Positions 40,787 through 51,057 are shown, numbered from the stretch's first letter. The stretch is DNA of 64,000 nt from Bacteroides sp. (GCF_028690125.1 NZ_JAQVBV010000014.1:61830-125829); one strand, 5' to 3'. Made by a program: numbers and translations. The notes: generated from the sequence alone by a model not told the origin.

Positions 40787-41102
40787 TAATGATAAACTCT
40801 TGCAGGATTTCTTCTCAGAAAACAAGCAGGAAATAGCTGACAATGAATTCAGCCGTCGCGTCATGCACCACTTACCTGATCGAAACAAACGTTTGGTGCA
40901 TATATGGACAAGTTGTATGATGATCTTAGGCATTGTACTTTTTGTATCGTTAGGAGGTCTTGAAGCTACCTGGAGAACTTTACAGGATGTATTCACCAAC
41001 ATGATCAGCCATGAAGTAGTCACTCTCGACCCTAAATCACTCATTATTACCGCTATCGTATTATTATTTATGGGGATGAAGAAAGTTTGTTCGCTCGCCT
41101 AA
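40767..41102 (+). CDS. Small membrane protein, DUF5056-like; candidate anti-sigma partner
   Basis: 111 aa, two predicted TM segments, overlaps the sigma gene by 20 bp. Confidence 0.7.
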   Translation: MGMAEIDNDKLLQDFFSENKQEIADNEFSRRVMHHLPDRNKRLVHIWTSCMMILGIVLFVSLGGLEATWRTLQDVFTNMISHEVVTLDPKSLIITAIVLLFMGMKKVCSLA

Positions 41103-41426
41103 CAAAAAATATCTTATTGATAAGTTATCATCTTTTCAGTATCAAGTGACTAGGAATGCCATATATGCAAGTAACTACTCAGATAAATTGTTCTTTGAAA
41201 ATCAGGAGCATCTGTCATACTGAGCTTGTCGAAGCATTTCATCTCCTTGTATAATGAGAGAGTAAATTTTTTGTTATGTACAAAATGACAATAGTTAGCA
41301 TACGTGAGTGGTTACAGATATAAAGTTATTCGTTAAAATAAGATAAAAAAGACCTTTACTTCAAGTAGCCCCAAACATAGATATAGTATCTTTGTTTCTT
41401 TGTAAACTAAAAGAGAAAAGAGAGTT

Positions 41427-42698
41427 TTGAAGTTACACATATTTATTTTATTTCTGTTCTTATCTTTGCTTCATGCACAGGCAGACATTGTCGATAGCCT
41501 AAAGATACAACACAGGGACTCCGTCAATATGACAAGCGACTCCCTAGTTCTGCGTTTCTTTTCAGAATCAGGTATCCCGATATCCGACAATAATAAAGTG
41601 AAACTGCTGAAAAGTGGGCACGAGAAATTTATCGACTTATTTGAAGCCATTCGAGAGGCAAAGCATCACATCCATCTGGAATATTTCAATTTCCGAAATG
41701 ACTCTATAGCCAATGCTTTATTCAACCTGTTAGCCGAAAAGGTTAAAGAAGGAGTTGAAGTACGAGCTATGTTCGATGCTTTTGGAAACTGGTCGAACAA
41801 TAAACCATTAAAAAAGAAACATCTTAAAAAAATTCGCCAACAAGGAATAGAAATTGTAAAATTCGATCCCTTTACTTTCCCGTATATTAACCATGCAGCA
41901 CACCGAGATCATCGAAAGATTGCCGTGATTGATGGAAAAGTTGCCTATACAGGAGGAATGAACATAGCCGATTACTATATCAACGGACTTCCTAAAATCG
42001 GAACTTGGCGGGATATGCATATGCGTATCGAAGGAGATGCAGTAAACGATCTTCAGGAAATCTTTCTTACTATCTGGAACAAAGAGACAAAACAAAACAT
42101 TGGCGGAGAAGCATACTTCCCGGAACATAAAGAAGTAACTGACAGCACTGATATTATGATTGCTATCGTAGATCGCACTCCGAAGAAAAACAGTCGTATG
42201 TTGAGCCATGCTTATGCCATGTCCATTTACTCAGCACAAAAGAATGTACACATCGTCAATCCTTATTTCGTCCCGACTTCTTCCATCAAAAAAGCATTGC
42301 AAAATACGATTGACCGGGGTGTGGATGTCACTATTATGGTATCATCCGCTTCCGACATTCCCTTCACCCCTGATGCGGCATTGTATAAACTACACAGATT
42401 AATGAAAAGAGGAGCAACTGTATATATGTATAATGGTGGATTCCATCACTCTAAAATCATGATGGTAGACGATCTGTTTTGTACAGTTGGCACTGCCAAC
42501 TTAAATAGCCGCAGCTTGAGATACGACTATGAAACCAATGCTTTCATCTTTGATCAAAAAATCACCGAAGAACTAAATGATATGTTCCAAGAAGACATTG
42601 AGCATTGCACCAAACTTACTCCTGAGTTTTGGAAGCAACGTTCTCCCTGGAAGAAATTCGTAGGATGGTTTGCAAACCTATTCACTCCATTCTTATGA
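41427..42698 (+). CDS. Phospholipase D/cardiolipin synthase-like protein, secreted or anchored
   Basis: Two HKD-type motifs: HRDHRKIAVIDGKVAYTGGMN and HHSKIMMVDDLFCTVGTANLNSRS; signal-like N-terminus; TTG start. Confidence 0.92.
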   Translation: MKLHIFILFLFLSLLHAQADIVDSLKIQHRDSVNMTSDSLVLRFFSESGIPISDNNKVKLLKSGHEKFIDLFEAIREAKHHIHLEYFNFRNDSIANALFNLLAEKVKEGVEVRAMFDAFGNWSNNKPLKKKHLKKIRQQGIEIVKFDPFTFPYINHAAHRDHRKIAVIDGKVAYTGGMNIADYYINGLPKIGTWRDMHMRIEGDAVNDLQEIFLTIWNKETKQNIGGEAYFPEHKEVTDSTDIMIAIVDRTPKKNSRMLSHAYAMSIYSAQKNVHIVNPYFVPTSSIKKALQNTIDRGVDVTIMVSSASDIPFTPDAALYKLHRLMKRGATVYMYNGGFHHSKIMMVDDLFCTVGTANLNSRSLRYDYETNAFIFDQKITEELNDMFQEDIEHCTKLTPEFWKQRSPWKKFVGWFANLFTPFL

Positions 42699-42739
42699 AA
42701 TTCATCTTCTCTTTCCATAGCCGAATAAGAGTTTTTGTC

Positions 42740-42747
42740 TACCTTTG
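42740..42747 (+). promoter_or_regulatory. Bacteroides -7 element TACCTTTG upstream of thyA
   Basis: TAnnTTTG match 33 bp before ATG. Confidence 0.6.
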
Positions 42748-42779
42748 CACAAAAGAGAAAATTGTAGAACCATAGGATA

Positions 42780-43574
42780 ATGAAACAATATTTAGACCTA
42801 CTCAACCGTGTACTGACTGAAGGTACTGAAAAAAGTGACCGTACCGGCACAGGAACAATCAGCGTATTCGGTCATCAAATGCGTTTTAACCTCGACGAAG
42901 GTTTTCCATGTCTGACCACCAAAAAATTGCATCTAAAATCAATCATCTACGAGCTACTTTGGTTTCTGCAAGGAGATACAAATGTGAAATATCTGCAGGA
43001 ACACGGCGTACGTATCTGGAACGAATGGGCAGATGAGAACGGAGACCTAGGTCATATTTACGGATATCAATGGCGTTCATGGCCTGATTACAATGGTGGA
43101 TTCATTGACCAAATCAGCGAAGCAGTAGAAACAATCAAACACAATCCGGATTCACGACGAATTATAGTAAGTGCCTGGAATGTGGCCGACTTGAAAAACA
43201 TGAACCTACCCCCCTGCCATGCTTTTTTTCAGTTTTATGTAGCCGACGGACGACTGAGTTTGCAGCTTTACCAACGTAGTGCTGACATATTCCTCGGTGT
43301 TCCTTTCAATATTGCCTCCTACGCATTATTATTGCAGATGATGGCACAAGTTACCGGACTTAAAGCGGGAGACTTCGTTCATACACTCGGAGATTCGCAT
43401 ATTTACCAGAATCACTTGGAACAAGTTAAACTGCAATTAACCCGTGAACCACGTTCGTTACCGCAAATGAAGATAAATCCTGATGTGAAAAACATCTTTG
43501 ATTTTAAGTTTGAAGATTTCGAATTGGTAAACTATGATCCGCACCCGCATATTGCCGGGGCAGTAGCTATATAA
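42780..43574 (+). CDS. thyA: Thymidylate synthase
   Basis: [65 protein letters not shown]. Confidence 0.98.
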   Translation: MKQYLDLLNRVLTEGTEKSDRTGTGTISVFGHQMRFNLDEGFPCLTTKKLHLKSIIYELLWFLQGDTNVKYLQEHGVRIWNEWADENGDLGHIYGYQWRSWPDYNGGFIDQISEAVETIKHNPDSRRIIVSAWNVADLKNMNLPPCHAFFQFYVADGRLSLQLYQRSADIFLGVPFNIASYALLLQMMAQVTGLKAGDFVHTLGDSHIYQNHLEQVKLQLTREPRSLPQMKINPDVKNIFDFKFEDFELVNYDPHPHIAGAVAI

Positions 43575-43577
43575 ATT

Positions 43578-44072
43578 ATGAGTAAAATATCAATTATTGC
43601 CGCTGTAGATCGCCATATGGCAATCGGTTTTGAGAACAAACTATTATTCTGGTTACCGAACGACTTGAAACGTTTTAAGGCATTGACCACAGGAAATACG
43701 ATTATCATGGGACGAAAGACCTTTGAATCACTTCCTAAAGGTGCACTTCCTAACCGAAGAAACATTGTATTATCCTCCAATCCTAATCTGCAATGCGAAG
43801 GAGCAGAGGTCTTCACATCTCTCGAATCAGCGTTGAACAATTGCCGCGAAAATGAGCAAGTATATATCATAGGAGGAGCAAGTATCTATAATCAGGCACT
43901 TGCTGTAGCCGATGAGCTTTGTCTGACGGAAATAGACAGTATTGCTCCACAAGCAGATGCTTTCTTCCCCGAAGTATTGCCAACAATATGGCATGAAAAA
44001 AGCAGAGAAGCTCATCCTGTGGATGAGAAACATCTCTGCGCGTATGCTTTCGTCGATTACGTTAGGAAGTAA
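43578..44072 (+). CDS. folA: Dihydrofolate reductase
   Basis: ISIIAAVDRHMAIGFENKLLFWLPNDLKRFKALTTGNTIIMGRKTFESLP; adjacent to thyA. Confidence 0.96.
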   Translation: MSKISIIAAVDRHMAIGFENKLLFWLPNDLKRFKALTTGNTIIMGRKTFESLPKGALPNRRNIVLSSNPNLQCEGAEVFTSLESALNNCRENEQVYIIGGASIYNQALAVADELCLTEIDSIAPQADAFFPEVLPTIWHEKSREAHPVDEKHLCAYAFVDYVRK

Positions 44073-44086
44073 AATAAAGTCTACAA

Positions 44087-44563
44087 TTAATCTTCATCTA
44101 CATCCACCATAATCGGCATTTGCCGTTTAATGGCTTCATGGAAGGAGATTAACGTTTCAGTACGTGCCAATCCCAAAGGTTGCAATTTATCATGAATGAT
44201 ACTTAGCAAATGATGGTTATTCTTGGCATAAATCTTGATAAACATATCATATTTACCAGTAGTGAAATGACACTCTACCACCTCAGGAATAGCTTTCAAT
44301 GCCTTTGTAACCGAATCAAATGATTCAGGGTCTTTCAGATATATACCAATATAAGCACAAGTTTCATATCCTATTTTCTCGGGATCAATAACATATTCTG
44401 ATCCCTTCAGTATTCCTAAGTTAGTCAATTTCTGAATGCGTTGGTGAATCGCTGCACCAGAAACATCACATGCTCTCGCCACCTCCAAGAAAGGAATACG
44501 TGCATTTGCTGCAATCAGTTTCAGAATCTGCTCATCTAAAGCATCCAATTGATGATGTCCCAT
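44087..44563 (-). CDS. Lrp/AsnC family transcriptional regulator
   Basis: LDALDEQILKLIAANARIPFLEVARACDVSGAAIHQRIQKLTNLGIL plus RAM domain. Confidence 0.94.
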   Translation of the reverse strand: MGHHQLDALDEQILKLIAANARIPFLEVARACDVSGAAIHQRIQKLTNLGILKGSEYVIDPEKIGYETCAYIGIYLKDPESFDSVTKALKAIPEVVECHFTTGKYDMFIKIYAKNNHHLLSIIHDKLQPLGLARTETLISFHEAIKRQMPIMVDVDED

Positions 44564-44714
44564 GTTGAATCAAATTGTTTTAATTAGTGAATCTTTTATG
44601 CAAAGTTAGCGATTTTCCGACAACAAATACTATAAATTATTACTTTTATTTCCAAATATCGGATAAGTCATCAATAGTTTGTACCTTTGTCAAAAACATA
44701 AATATACCATTTAT

Positions 44715-45992
44715 ATGAAACATTTTTACTGTATACTTCTCTCCTTGTTAGTAATAACAGGAAGCTATGCACAAAATTTTTCCGATCACTTCCTAGATAA
44801 AACACTTCGGGTAGATTATATCTTTACCGGAGATGTTAATCAGCAAGCCATTGTTTTGGACGAGTTGTCAGAGCTACCAACCTGGGCAGGACGTCGCCAC
44901 CATTTATCAGAAATTCCTTTAGAAGGCAACGGCCAAATTATCGTGAAAGATCTGTCTACCAAACAATGTATCTATAAAACCTCCTTCTCTTCTTTATTTC
45001 AAGAATGGCTATCAACTGATGAAGCAAAACATACCACCAAAGGATTTGAAAATAGCTTCCTTCTTCCCTACCCCAAGCAACCGGTAGAAGTTGAAATTAC
45101 TTTATTTAATCCACGTAAAGAAGTAATGACGAGCTTCAAGCATATTGTCCGTCCCGATGACATACTGATTCATAAAAGAGGAACCTCACACGTTACTCCA
45201 CACCAATATTTACTCCAAAGTGGTAATGAGAAAGATTGTATAGATGTTGCGATCCTCGCCGAAGGATACACTGAAAAAGAAATGGATATCTTTTATCAGG
45301 ATGCGCAAAAAGCCTGTGAAAGCATATTTTCTCACGATCCATTCCGCTCAAAGAAAAACAAGTTTAATATTATAGCAGTAGCCAGTCCATCCATAGATAG
45401 CGGCGTTAGCGTTCCTCGTGAAAATCAATGGAAACAAACAGCAGTTCAGTCTCACTTTGACACTTTCTATTCGGATCGCTATTTAACTACTAGCCGGGTG
45501 AAATCAATTCATAATGCATTGGCAGGCATTCCGTATGAACACGTCATCATTCTTGCCAATACAGATGTATATGGTGGAGGAGGTATCTACAATTCATATA
45601 CGCTGACTACTGCACATCATCCCATGTTTAAGCCGGTTGTAGTCCATGAATTCGGACATAGTTTCGGAGGATTGGCAGACGAATATTTCTATGAAGATGA
45701 TGTCATGACAGATACCTATCCTTCTAATATAGAACCATGGGAACAGAACATTACTACCCTTATAGACTTTTCATCTAAATGGAAAGATATGCTCACTTCC
45801 AATACTCCAATCCCAACACCTGTTTCTCAAAAAGAAAAGTATTCGGTAGGAGTTTACGAAGGAGGTGGGTATTCTGCCAAAGGTATTTATCGTCCAGCCT
45901 TCAATTGTCGAATGAAAACAAATGAACATCCGGAATTTTGTCCTGTCTGCCAACGTGCTATAAGCCGCATGATTGACTTTTATGTTCCTTAA
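44715..45992 (+). CDS. M64 family (IgA peptidase-like) secreted metallopeptidase
   Basis: Signal peptide; DVAILAEGYTEKEMDIFYQDA; PVVVHEFGHSFGGLADEYFYE. Confidence 0.92.
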   Translation: MKHFYCILLSLLVITGSYAQNFSDHFLDKTLRVDYIFTGDVNQQAIVLDELSELPTWAGRRHHLSEIPLEGNGQIIVKDLSTKQCIYKTSFSSLFQEWLSTDEAKHTTKGFENSFLLPYPKQPVEVEITLFNPRKEVMTSFKHIVRPDDILIHKRGTSHVTPHQYLLQSGNEKDCIDVAILAEGYTEKEMDIFYQDAQKACESIFSHDPFRSKKNKFNIIAVASPSIDSGVSVPRENQWKQTAVQSHFDTFYSDRYLTTSRVKSIHNALAGIPYEHVIILANTDVYGGGGIYNSYTLTTAHHPMFKPVVVHEFGHSFGGLADEYFYEDDVMTDTYPSNIEPWEQNITTLIDFSSKWKDMLTSNTPIPTPVSQKEKYSVGVYEGGGYSAKGIYRPAFNCRMKTNEHPEFCPVCQRAISRMIDFYVP

Positions 45993-46055
45993 TTGTGATA
46001 TAAATACAGAGAATTTAAAAAAACAATATTATTGTCTAACTCAACATCAAGACTT

Positions 46056-46592
46056 ATGATCAGACTTCAACCGATTAGTACATCAGACATTCAACATTAC
46101 AAATTCATGGAAGAACTCCTGATAGATTCATTTCCGCCCGAGGAGTATCGCCAACTGGAAGAATTACGTGAATATACTGACCGAATAGGTAACTTTCATA
46201 ATAATATTATCTTTGATGATGAACTGCCTATCGGCTTCATCACTTACTGGGATTTCGAACATTTCTATTATGTAGAACATTTTGCAACTAATCCCGCACT
46301 ACGAAATGGAGGTTATGGCAAGCGTACATTAGAGTTTTTATGCAATTATTTAAAGCTTCCTATCGTCTTAGAAGTTGAACGACCGGTAGAAGAAATGGCT
46401 AAGCGCCGTATTAATTTCTACCAACGTCAAGGTTTTACATTATGGGAAAAAGATTATCACCAACCTCCATATAAACCAGGAGATAGTTTTCTGCCAATGT
46501 ATCTTATGGTACATGGTGCACTAGATTGCAGAAAAGATTTCGAAGAAGTAAAAGACAAACTCTATACCGAAGTTTACGGAGTAAAACGTTAA
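46056..46592 (+). CDS. GNAT family N-acetyltransferase
   Basis: YVEHFATNPALRNGGYGKRTLEFLCNYLKLPIVLEVERP..RRINFYQRQGF. Confidence 0.9.
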   Translation: MIRLQPISTSDIQHYKFMEELLIDSFPPEEYRQLEELREYTDRIGNFHNNIIFDDELPIGFITYWDFEHFYYVEHFATNPALRNGGYGKRTLEFLCNYLKLPIVLEVERPVEEMAKRRINFYQRQGFTLWEKDYHQPPYKPGDSFLPMYLMVHGALDCRKDFEEVKDKLYTEVYGVKR

Positions 46593-46814
46593 GAGAAAAA
46601 GAGAAACGCGTACGGTGTTTTGAAAAAAGATTGAAATGTTTGAATTCCTAGGAGGAATCAGCCTATTATCTTCGGAATGCTTTTGAAAAGACATTGAGAT
46701 ATTTGAATGTAATCATTGAGAATATCTAGACAGAGAACTAAAAGAAGTAATACAATTCATTAAGTTTTCTACTTGCTTCATTATAAAACCAAAATTTAAA
46801 TAACGGTTAGAAAA

Positions 46815-46855
46815 AAGAAAGGGGTAACCATTTAGTGGATACCCTTTCTTTTATA
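46815..46855. terminator. Bidirectional terminator between the GNAT gene and exbD
   Basis: AAAAGAAAGGGG..CCATTTAGTGG..ACCCTTTCTTTT. Confidence 0.75.
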
Positions 46856-46871
46856 TATCAAAATTAACTAA

Positions 46872-47342
46872 TTATTTCTTATCACGTTTATTGGAAGAAT
46901 AGTTAATCTTTAATGCATAAGCTTGTCTAAGTGCATTTTTCACATCAGTAACAATACCCATCTTAGTGCCTTGGTCTACCTTCAAAGATACAGTCATCTT
47001 CCCTTGATCGCCCTCACTCATGCTCGAACGTTCTTGAAAAATAAAATCTCCTATCTGTCCAATTTCAGCATAAGCGTCATTCAACTGAATACGACTTTCC
47101 GTACCCATTTTTCCACGGTATTCATCAGTAGGTTCACCTACATAGATGAATGTTACCAGCGACTTCTTCTCCAACTTCTCGAGTTCAGTTCCCTTAGGGA
47201 GGTCAATCTTAACCTTTAAAGTAACTTCACGCATTGTTGTTACAATCATAAAGAAGAACAACAAGGTAAAGATAAGGTCAGGCAACGAAGAAGTATTCAA
47301 TGCCGGCATTTCACGTTTACCAGTCTTATTAAATTTTCCCAT
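46872..47342 (-). CDS. ExbD/TolR biopolymer transport protein
   Basis: MPALNTSSLPDLIFTLLFFFMIVTTMREVTLKVKIDLPKGTE. Confidence 0.92.
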   Translation of the reverse strand: MGKFNKTGKREMPALNTSSLPDLIFTLLFFFMIVTTMREVTLKVKIDLPKGTELEKLEKKSLVTFIYVGEPTDEYRGKMGTESRIQLNDAYAEIGQIGDFIFQERSSMSEGDQGKMTVSLKVDQGTKMGIVTDVKNALRQAYALKINYSSNKRDKK

Positions 47343-47345
47343 TAC

Positions 47346-47936
47346 TTATCTTCTGTTTTCTCCGTGTTTTTTAGGTTCTGCCTCAGAAATTCTCTGTGGA
47401 TAAACTTCACGAATAGCTTTTTGTTCTTTTTCGTTCAAATCCGCATATGGTCTCTGCCATTTTTCTTTAGCTAATTCATCTCTCAACTCGTTGTATGCAG
47501 CAACTAATTCATTCTGCACACTAATATATGCCTGATATGAAGTACCACGGTCATTCTGCAAAGAAATTACATGCTTATCATTAATAAGTGTCGTACCTAG
47601 GAAATCCACATTTTTTTGTGTCTTCTCCGGTTTATTTGCATCATTATTAACATTGGCAATAAATTCTTTGGCTCTAGCTCTCAATTCATCAATACCAATA
47701 TAATCACTTCCACACATCAAAGCATCATCTTTATTTAGATATACTTGAAGAATATTGCGTTCTTTAATCTTATTGGTATTATCCTCTTGTTTTTCAGGTG
47801 GAGGCGGCAAAAGTCTTGCTAAACCTTGGTCCGTATCCATTGATGTTGTAATCAAGAAGAAGATAAGCAATAAGAAAGCTATATCCGCCGTAGAACTGGA
47901 GTTAATATCAGGAACTTTTCTTTTTCCTCTAGCCAT
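47346..47936 (-). CDS. ExbD/TolR biopolymer transport protein
   Basis: VPDINSSSTADIAFLLLIFFLITTSMDTDQGLARLLPPPPE. Confidence 0.92.
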   Translation of the reverse strand: MARGKRKVPDINSSSTADIAFLLLIFFLITTSMDTDQGLARLLPPPPEKQEDNTNKIKERNILQVYLNKDDALMCGSDYIGIDELRARAKEFIANVNNDANKPEKTQKNVDFLGTTLINDKHVISLQNDRGTSYQAYISVQNELVAAYNELRDELAKEKWQRPYADLNEKEQKAIREVYPQRISEAEPKKHGENRR

Positions 47937-47971
47937 TTTAATTACTTTTTAAATTGAGTTTCCCCAATTGA

Positions 47972-48457
47972 TTATGATATTTTTTTCCTTATACCACTCA
48001 CAATGATTGCAACTACTGTTACAAACAACAGAATGTAAATAGAATAAAGGAACATATCAGTTATCTTCAGCCAGAAAGGAACGTTATCTGCACCGTCATA
48101 ACCGCGGATATACATCGGAGTTCCATCTCCTATAGCCCAAGCTATGAACAAAATTACAACCAAAAGAATCAAGCCAAGTAAAGACCTGACAGCATTGGTC
48201 GGATTATCTTTCAAAGCTGCACCAAATTGGAATATTGCTGCAACAATCGTCGTTGCAATAGCTACCCCAAACAAGACATACATCAAATATAGTAAAGCAT
48301 CTGTTTGAGCCGGCTGCCACATTTCGGGATCAATTCCCGGAATCGCTGAATCGCCCGTTGCACTTCCTCCTAAGAAGAACAGCACCATAACGATCAGGAT
48401 AATGGCAAACATCGCATACAATGCATAATACGATGCTTTATATGTAAGTTTACTCAT
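47972..48457 (-). CDS. Multi-pass membrane protein of the ExbBD cluster, unknown function
   Basis: 161 aa with about four hydrophobic segments, located between the exbB- and exbD-type genes. Confidence 0.75.
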   Translation of the reverse strand: MSKLTYKASYYALYAMFAIILIVMVLFFLGGSATGDSAIPGIDPEMWQPAQTDALLYLMYVLFGVAIATTIVAAIFQFGAALKDNPTNAVRSLLGLILLVVILFIAWAIGDGTPMYIRGYDGADNVPFWLKITDMFLYSIYILLFVTVVAIIVSGIRKKIS

Positions 48458-48463
48458 CTCGAA

Positions 48464-49270
48464 TTATTTTTTGTATTTCAGATTATATTTGATTACCATA
48501 TCAAGCAAAGAGATAGAAGAATCTTCCATTTCACTTGTAAGAGCCTCAATTTTAGAAAGAATATAGTTATAGAATACCTGAAGAATCAAAGCAACGATCA
48601 AACCGAAGATTGTTGTAATCAAGGCAACTTTCATACCACCTGCTACAACTGTCGGAGAGATATCACCTACTTGTTGAATCTTATCAAATGCCTGCACCAT
48701 ACCGATTACAGTACCCAAGAATCCGAGTGATGGAGCCATTGCGATAAACAGTGTGATCCAAGAACATCCTTTTTCAAGGTAACCGGCTTGTACACCACCA
48801 TAAGATACTACAGACTTTTCAACAACATCAATACCTTGATCGATTCTCATCAAACCTTGATAGTAGATAGAAGCAACCGGACCTCTGGTATTACGTGCGA
48901 TGTCTTTAGCAGCTTCAACGTCACCTTTTTCTAAAGCAGCTTCGATAGATGCCATAAATTTCTTAGTGTTGATTTCAGCCAAACTCAGGTAAATAATACG
49001 TTCGATACAGAAAGCCAAACCGATAACCAAAGCAATAGCAACCAAACTCATGAATGATGCAGTACCTTCAATGAATTTAATTTTAATTTCTTTGTGAATA
49101 CCAGTTTCTTCTGGAGCAGGAGCAGGAGCCTGAGTAGCAGCCGGAGCAACAGCCGGTGCAGCCTGTTGTTCAGTTTGTTCTGCTGCAGGAGCATCTTGAG
49201 CCTGAGCAAGTTGAGTTGAGCCAAACGCTAAGGCCCCAATCACAGCAACAATTGCAAATAACTTTTTCAT
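48464..49270 (-). CDS. exbB: MotA/TolQ/ExbB proton channel family protein
   Basis: Signal peptide and Ala/Pro-rich leader, then GCSWITLFIAMAPSLGFLGTVIGMVQAFDKIQQVGDISPTVVAGGMKVALITTIFGL. Confidence 0.94.
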   Translation of the reverse strand: MKKLFAIVAVIGALAFGSTQLAQAQDAPAAEQTEQQAAPAVAPAATQAPAPAPEETGIHKEIKIKFIEGTASFMSLVAIALVIGLAFCIERIIYLSLAEINTKKFMASIEAALEKGDVEAAKDIARNTRGPVASIYYQGLMRIDQGIDVVEKSVVSYGGVQAGYLEKGCSWITLFIAMAPSLGFLGTVIGMVQAFDKIQQVGDISPTVVAGGMKVALITTIFGLIVALILQVFYNYILSKIEALTSEMEDSSISLLDMVIKYNLKYKK

Positions 49271-49343
49271 TGTGTGTCTAATTTTTAAGATTAATTAATT
49301 AATTATTATTTATTGTATTTACTTCATGTCCTTTTTCATCCTG

Positions 49344-49431
49344 CGGAGAGAGGGGGATTCGAACCCCCGATACACTTTTGGCGTATACACGCTTTCCAGG
49401 CGTGCCTCTTCAACCACTCGAGCATCTCTCC
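49344..49431 (-). tRNA. tRNA-Ser (anticodon GGA)
   Basis: Reverse complement GGAGAGATGCTCGAGTGGTTGAAGAGGCACGCCTGGAAAGCGTGTATACGCCAAAAGTGTATCGGGGGTTCGAATCCCCCTCTCTCCG; long variable arm; 7-bp acceptor; discriminator G. Confidence 0.96.
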
Positions 49432-49551
49432 CTACAGTTTTTTCAAAATTTCAGCTACAAATGTATCCTTTTTTTTCTTTTCATAAAGCATTATCCCTTT
49501 TTTATCTTGAATAAATACTGCAAATTAATATAATTTAAAACCTTTCGAAGC

Positions 49552-50337
49552 TTATTTGGAGATTCCAAACACTTTTAATGCGTTTTCTGAAGTGACCTGT
49601 GAAACGCGCTCCAAACTCACTTGATAGATTTCCGCCACCTTCGAAAAAGTATCTTTTATATTCGCACTTTCATTTCGCTTTCCACGATTCGGAACAGGTG
49701 TTAGATAAGGAGAATCTGTTTCAAGTACCAAGCGTTCTAATGGAACTGATGACAACAGGATTTCGGGCAAAACTGACTTTTTAAAAGTAACCACTCCATT
49801 AATCCCTATCATGAATTGCTCAAAATCCAAACATTTCACAGCTTCCTCCAATGTCCCTGTAAAACTATGAAAAACACCTCGTAAAGCAGTATTTTTATAG
49901 GGTTCCATTACCTTATATATATAGTCAAAAGCCTCTCGAGAATGGATTACTATTGGCAAATCATATTCAAGTGCCCATTCAATCTGCTTCTCAAAAGCCA
50001 AAAGTTGTTCTTTCAAAAACGTTTTGTCCCAATATAAATCGAGTCCTATTTCTCCTATTGCTATAAAATTATTAGGGGCTGACAGATGTTCATAAACAAT
50101 AGCTAATTCTTCCTTATACGCTTCATTCACCGAAGTTGGATGCAATCCAATCATTGGGAAACAAAAATCCGGGAAATCTTCACATACTGCTAACATCGAT
50201 TCAATAGTGGTACTATCAATATTAGGCATAAAAATATACGAAACTCCAGCTTGACGAGCACGTTCTATCACCTGTGGTAAATCTTTGGAAAATTCTTCTA
50301 AAAAAAGATGAGAGTGAGTATCTATCAACATATTCAA
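49552..50337 (-). CDS. TatD family hydrolase
   Basis: MLIDTHSHLFLEEF, IGEIGLDLYWD, PIVIHSREA, VLETDSPYLTPVPNRGKRNES. Confidence 0.96.
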   Translation of the reverse strand: MNMLIDTHSHLFLEEFSKDLPQVIERARQAGVSYIFMPNIDSTTIESMLAVCEDFPDFCFPMIGLHPTSVNEAYKEELAIVYEHLSAPNNFIAIGEIGLDLYWDKTFLKEQLLAFEKQIEWALEYDLPIVIHSREAFDYIYKVMEPYKNTALRGVFHSFTGTLEEAVKCLDFEQFMIGINGVVTFKKSVLPEILLSSVPLERLVLETDSPYLTPVPNRGKRNESANIKDTFSKVAEIYQVSLERVSQVTSENALKVFGISK

Positions 50338-51044
50338 TCGTTTTCTTCTACCTTTACTTTTTCACCCGAACGATAATAATACACTAGTCCATAATCCCGG
50401 CATTTCTCCATTCGGTCTTCATTTGGAGTTACTTCTTGAAATTTAGTTTCAACTTGATTCCATATATCAAGAATTAATTCATCTGCACGCTCGCGCATAG
50501 AAGCAAGTTGCTCCAAACTACGATTAGTCAAAGCCTGATAAGCTTTCTGCCGCTCATAACTATCTAAAAAAATATCATAATGTACTTTTACACGTGCAAC
50601 AGTCGGATTATAGATAGGTATACCACCCTGAGCAATTCGCTGTTGTTCACCTTCAATAACCTTCCGTCCCCATTCTACCAATGTCACCTCACTAAATAAA
50701 TCCGGTACAACATTTACTCTTGGCAATCCATACAGATCTTTATGCCCGACTTTTATTTCATCACGGAGCACAGCCAGATTAAGTACTTGAATGAAATGAG
50801 AAATATATAACCGAGCCATTTTTACATTCGCCTGATGTTTTCGACTTGCCTTCGACTGATTCTCATAACATTGCATATAATAAACCTGAGCAGTTTCAAA
50901 TTTCCGCAAAAAATTACGAGCTTCAAATAAAGTATTCAATGTAATAGCTAAATCACGTACATTATAAACATCACCCTTTCCGACGGCCGCTTTAAGCGCC
51001 CGCACCCTGGCTTGATCCGTATTTGGTAATCGTCTATAAGGCAT
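50334..51044 (-). CDS. Conserved hypothetical protein
   Basis: 236 aa intact ORF between ispA-like and tatD genes, overlapping tatD by 4 bp; family not recognised. Confidence 0.75.
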   Translation of the reverse strand: MPYRRLPNTDQARVRALKAAVGKGDVYNVRDLAITLNTLFEARNFLRKFETAQVYYMQCYENQSKASRKHQANVKMARLYISHFIQVLNLAVLRDEIKVGHKDLYGLPRVNVVPDLFSEVTLVEWGRKVIEGEQQRIAQGGIPIYNPTVARVKVHYDIFLDSYERQKAYQALTNRSLEQLASMRERADELILDIWNQVETKFQEVTPNEDRMEKCRDYGLVYYYRSGEKVKVEEND

Positions 51045-51057
51045 ATCTTTAACTCAG

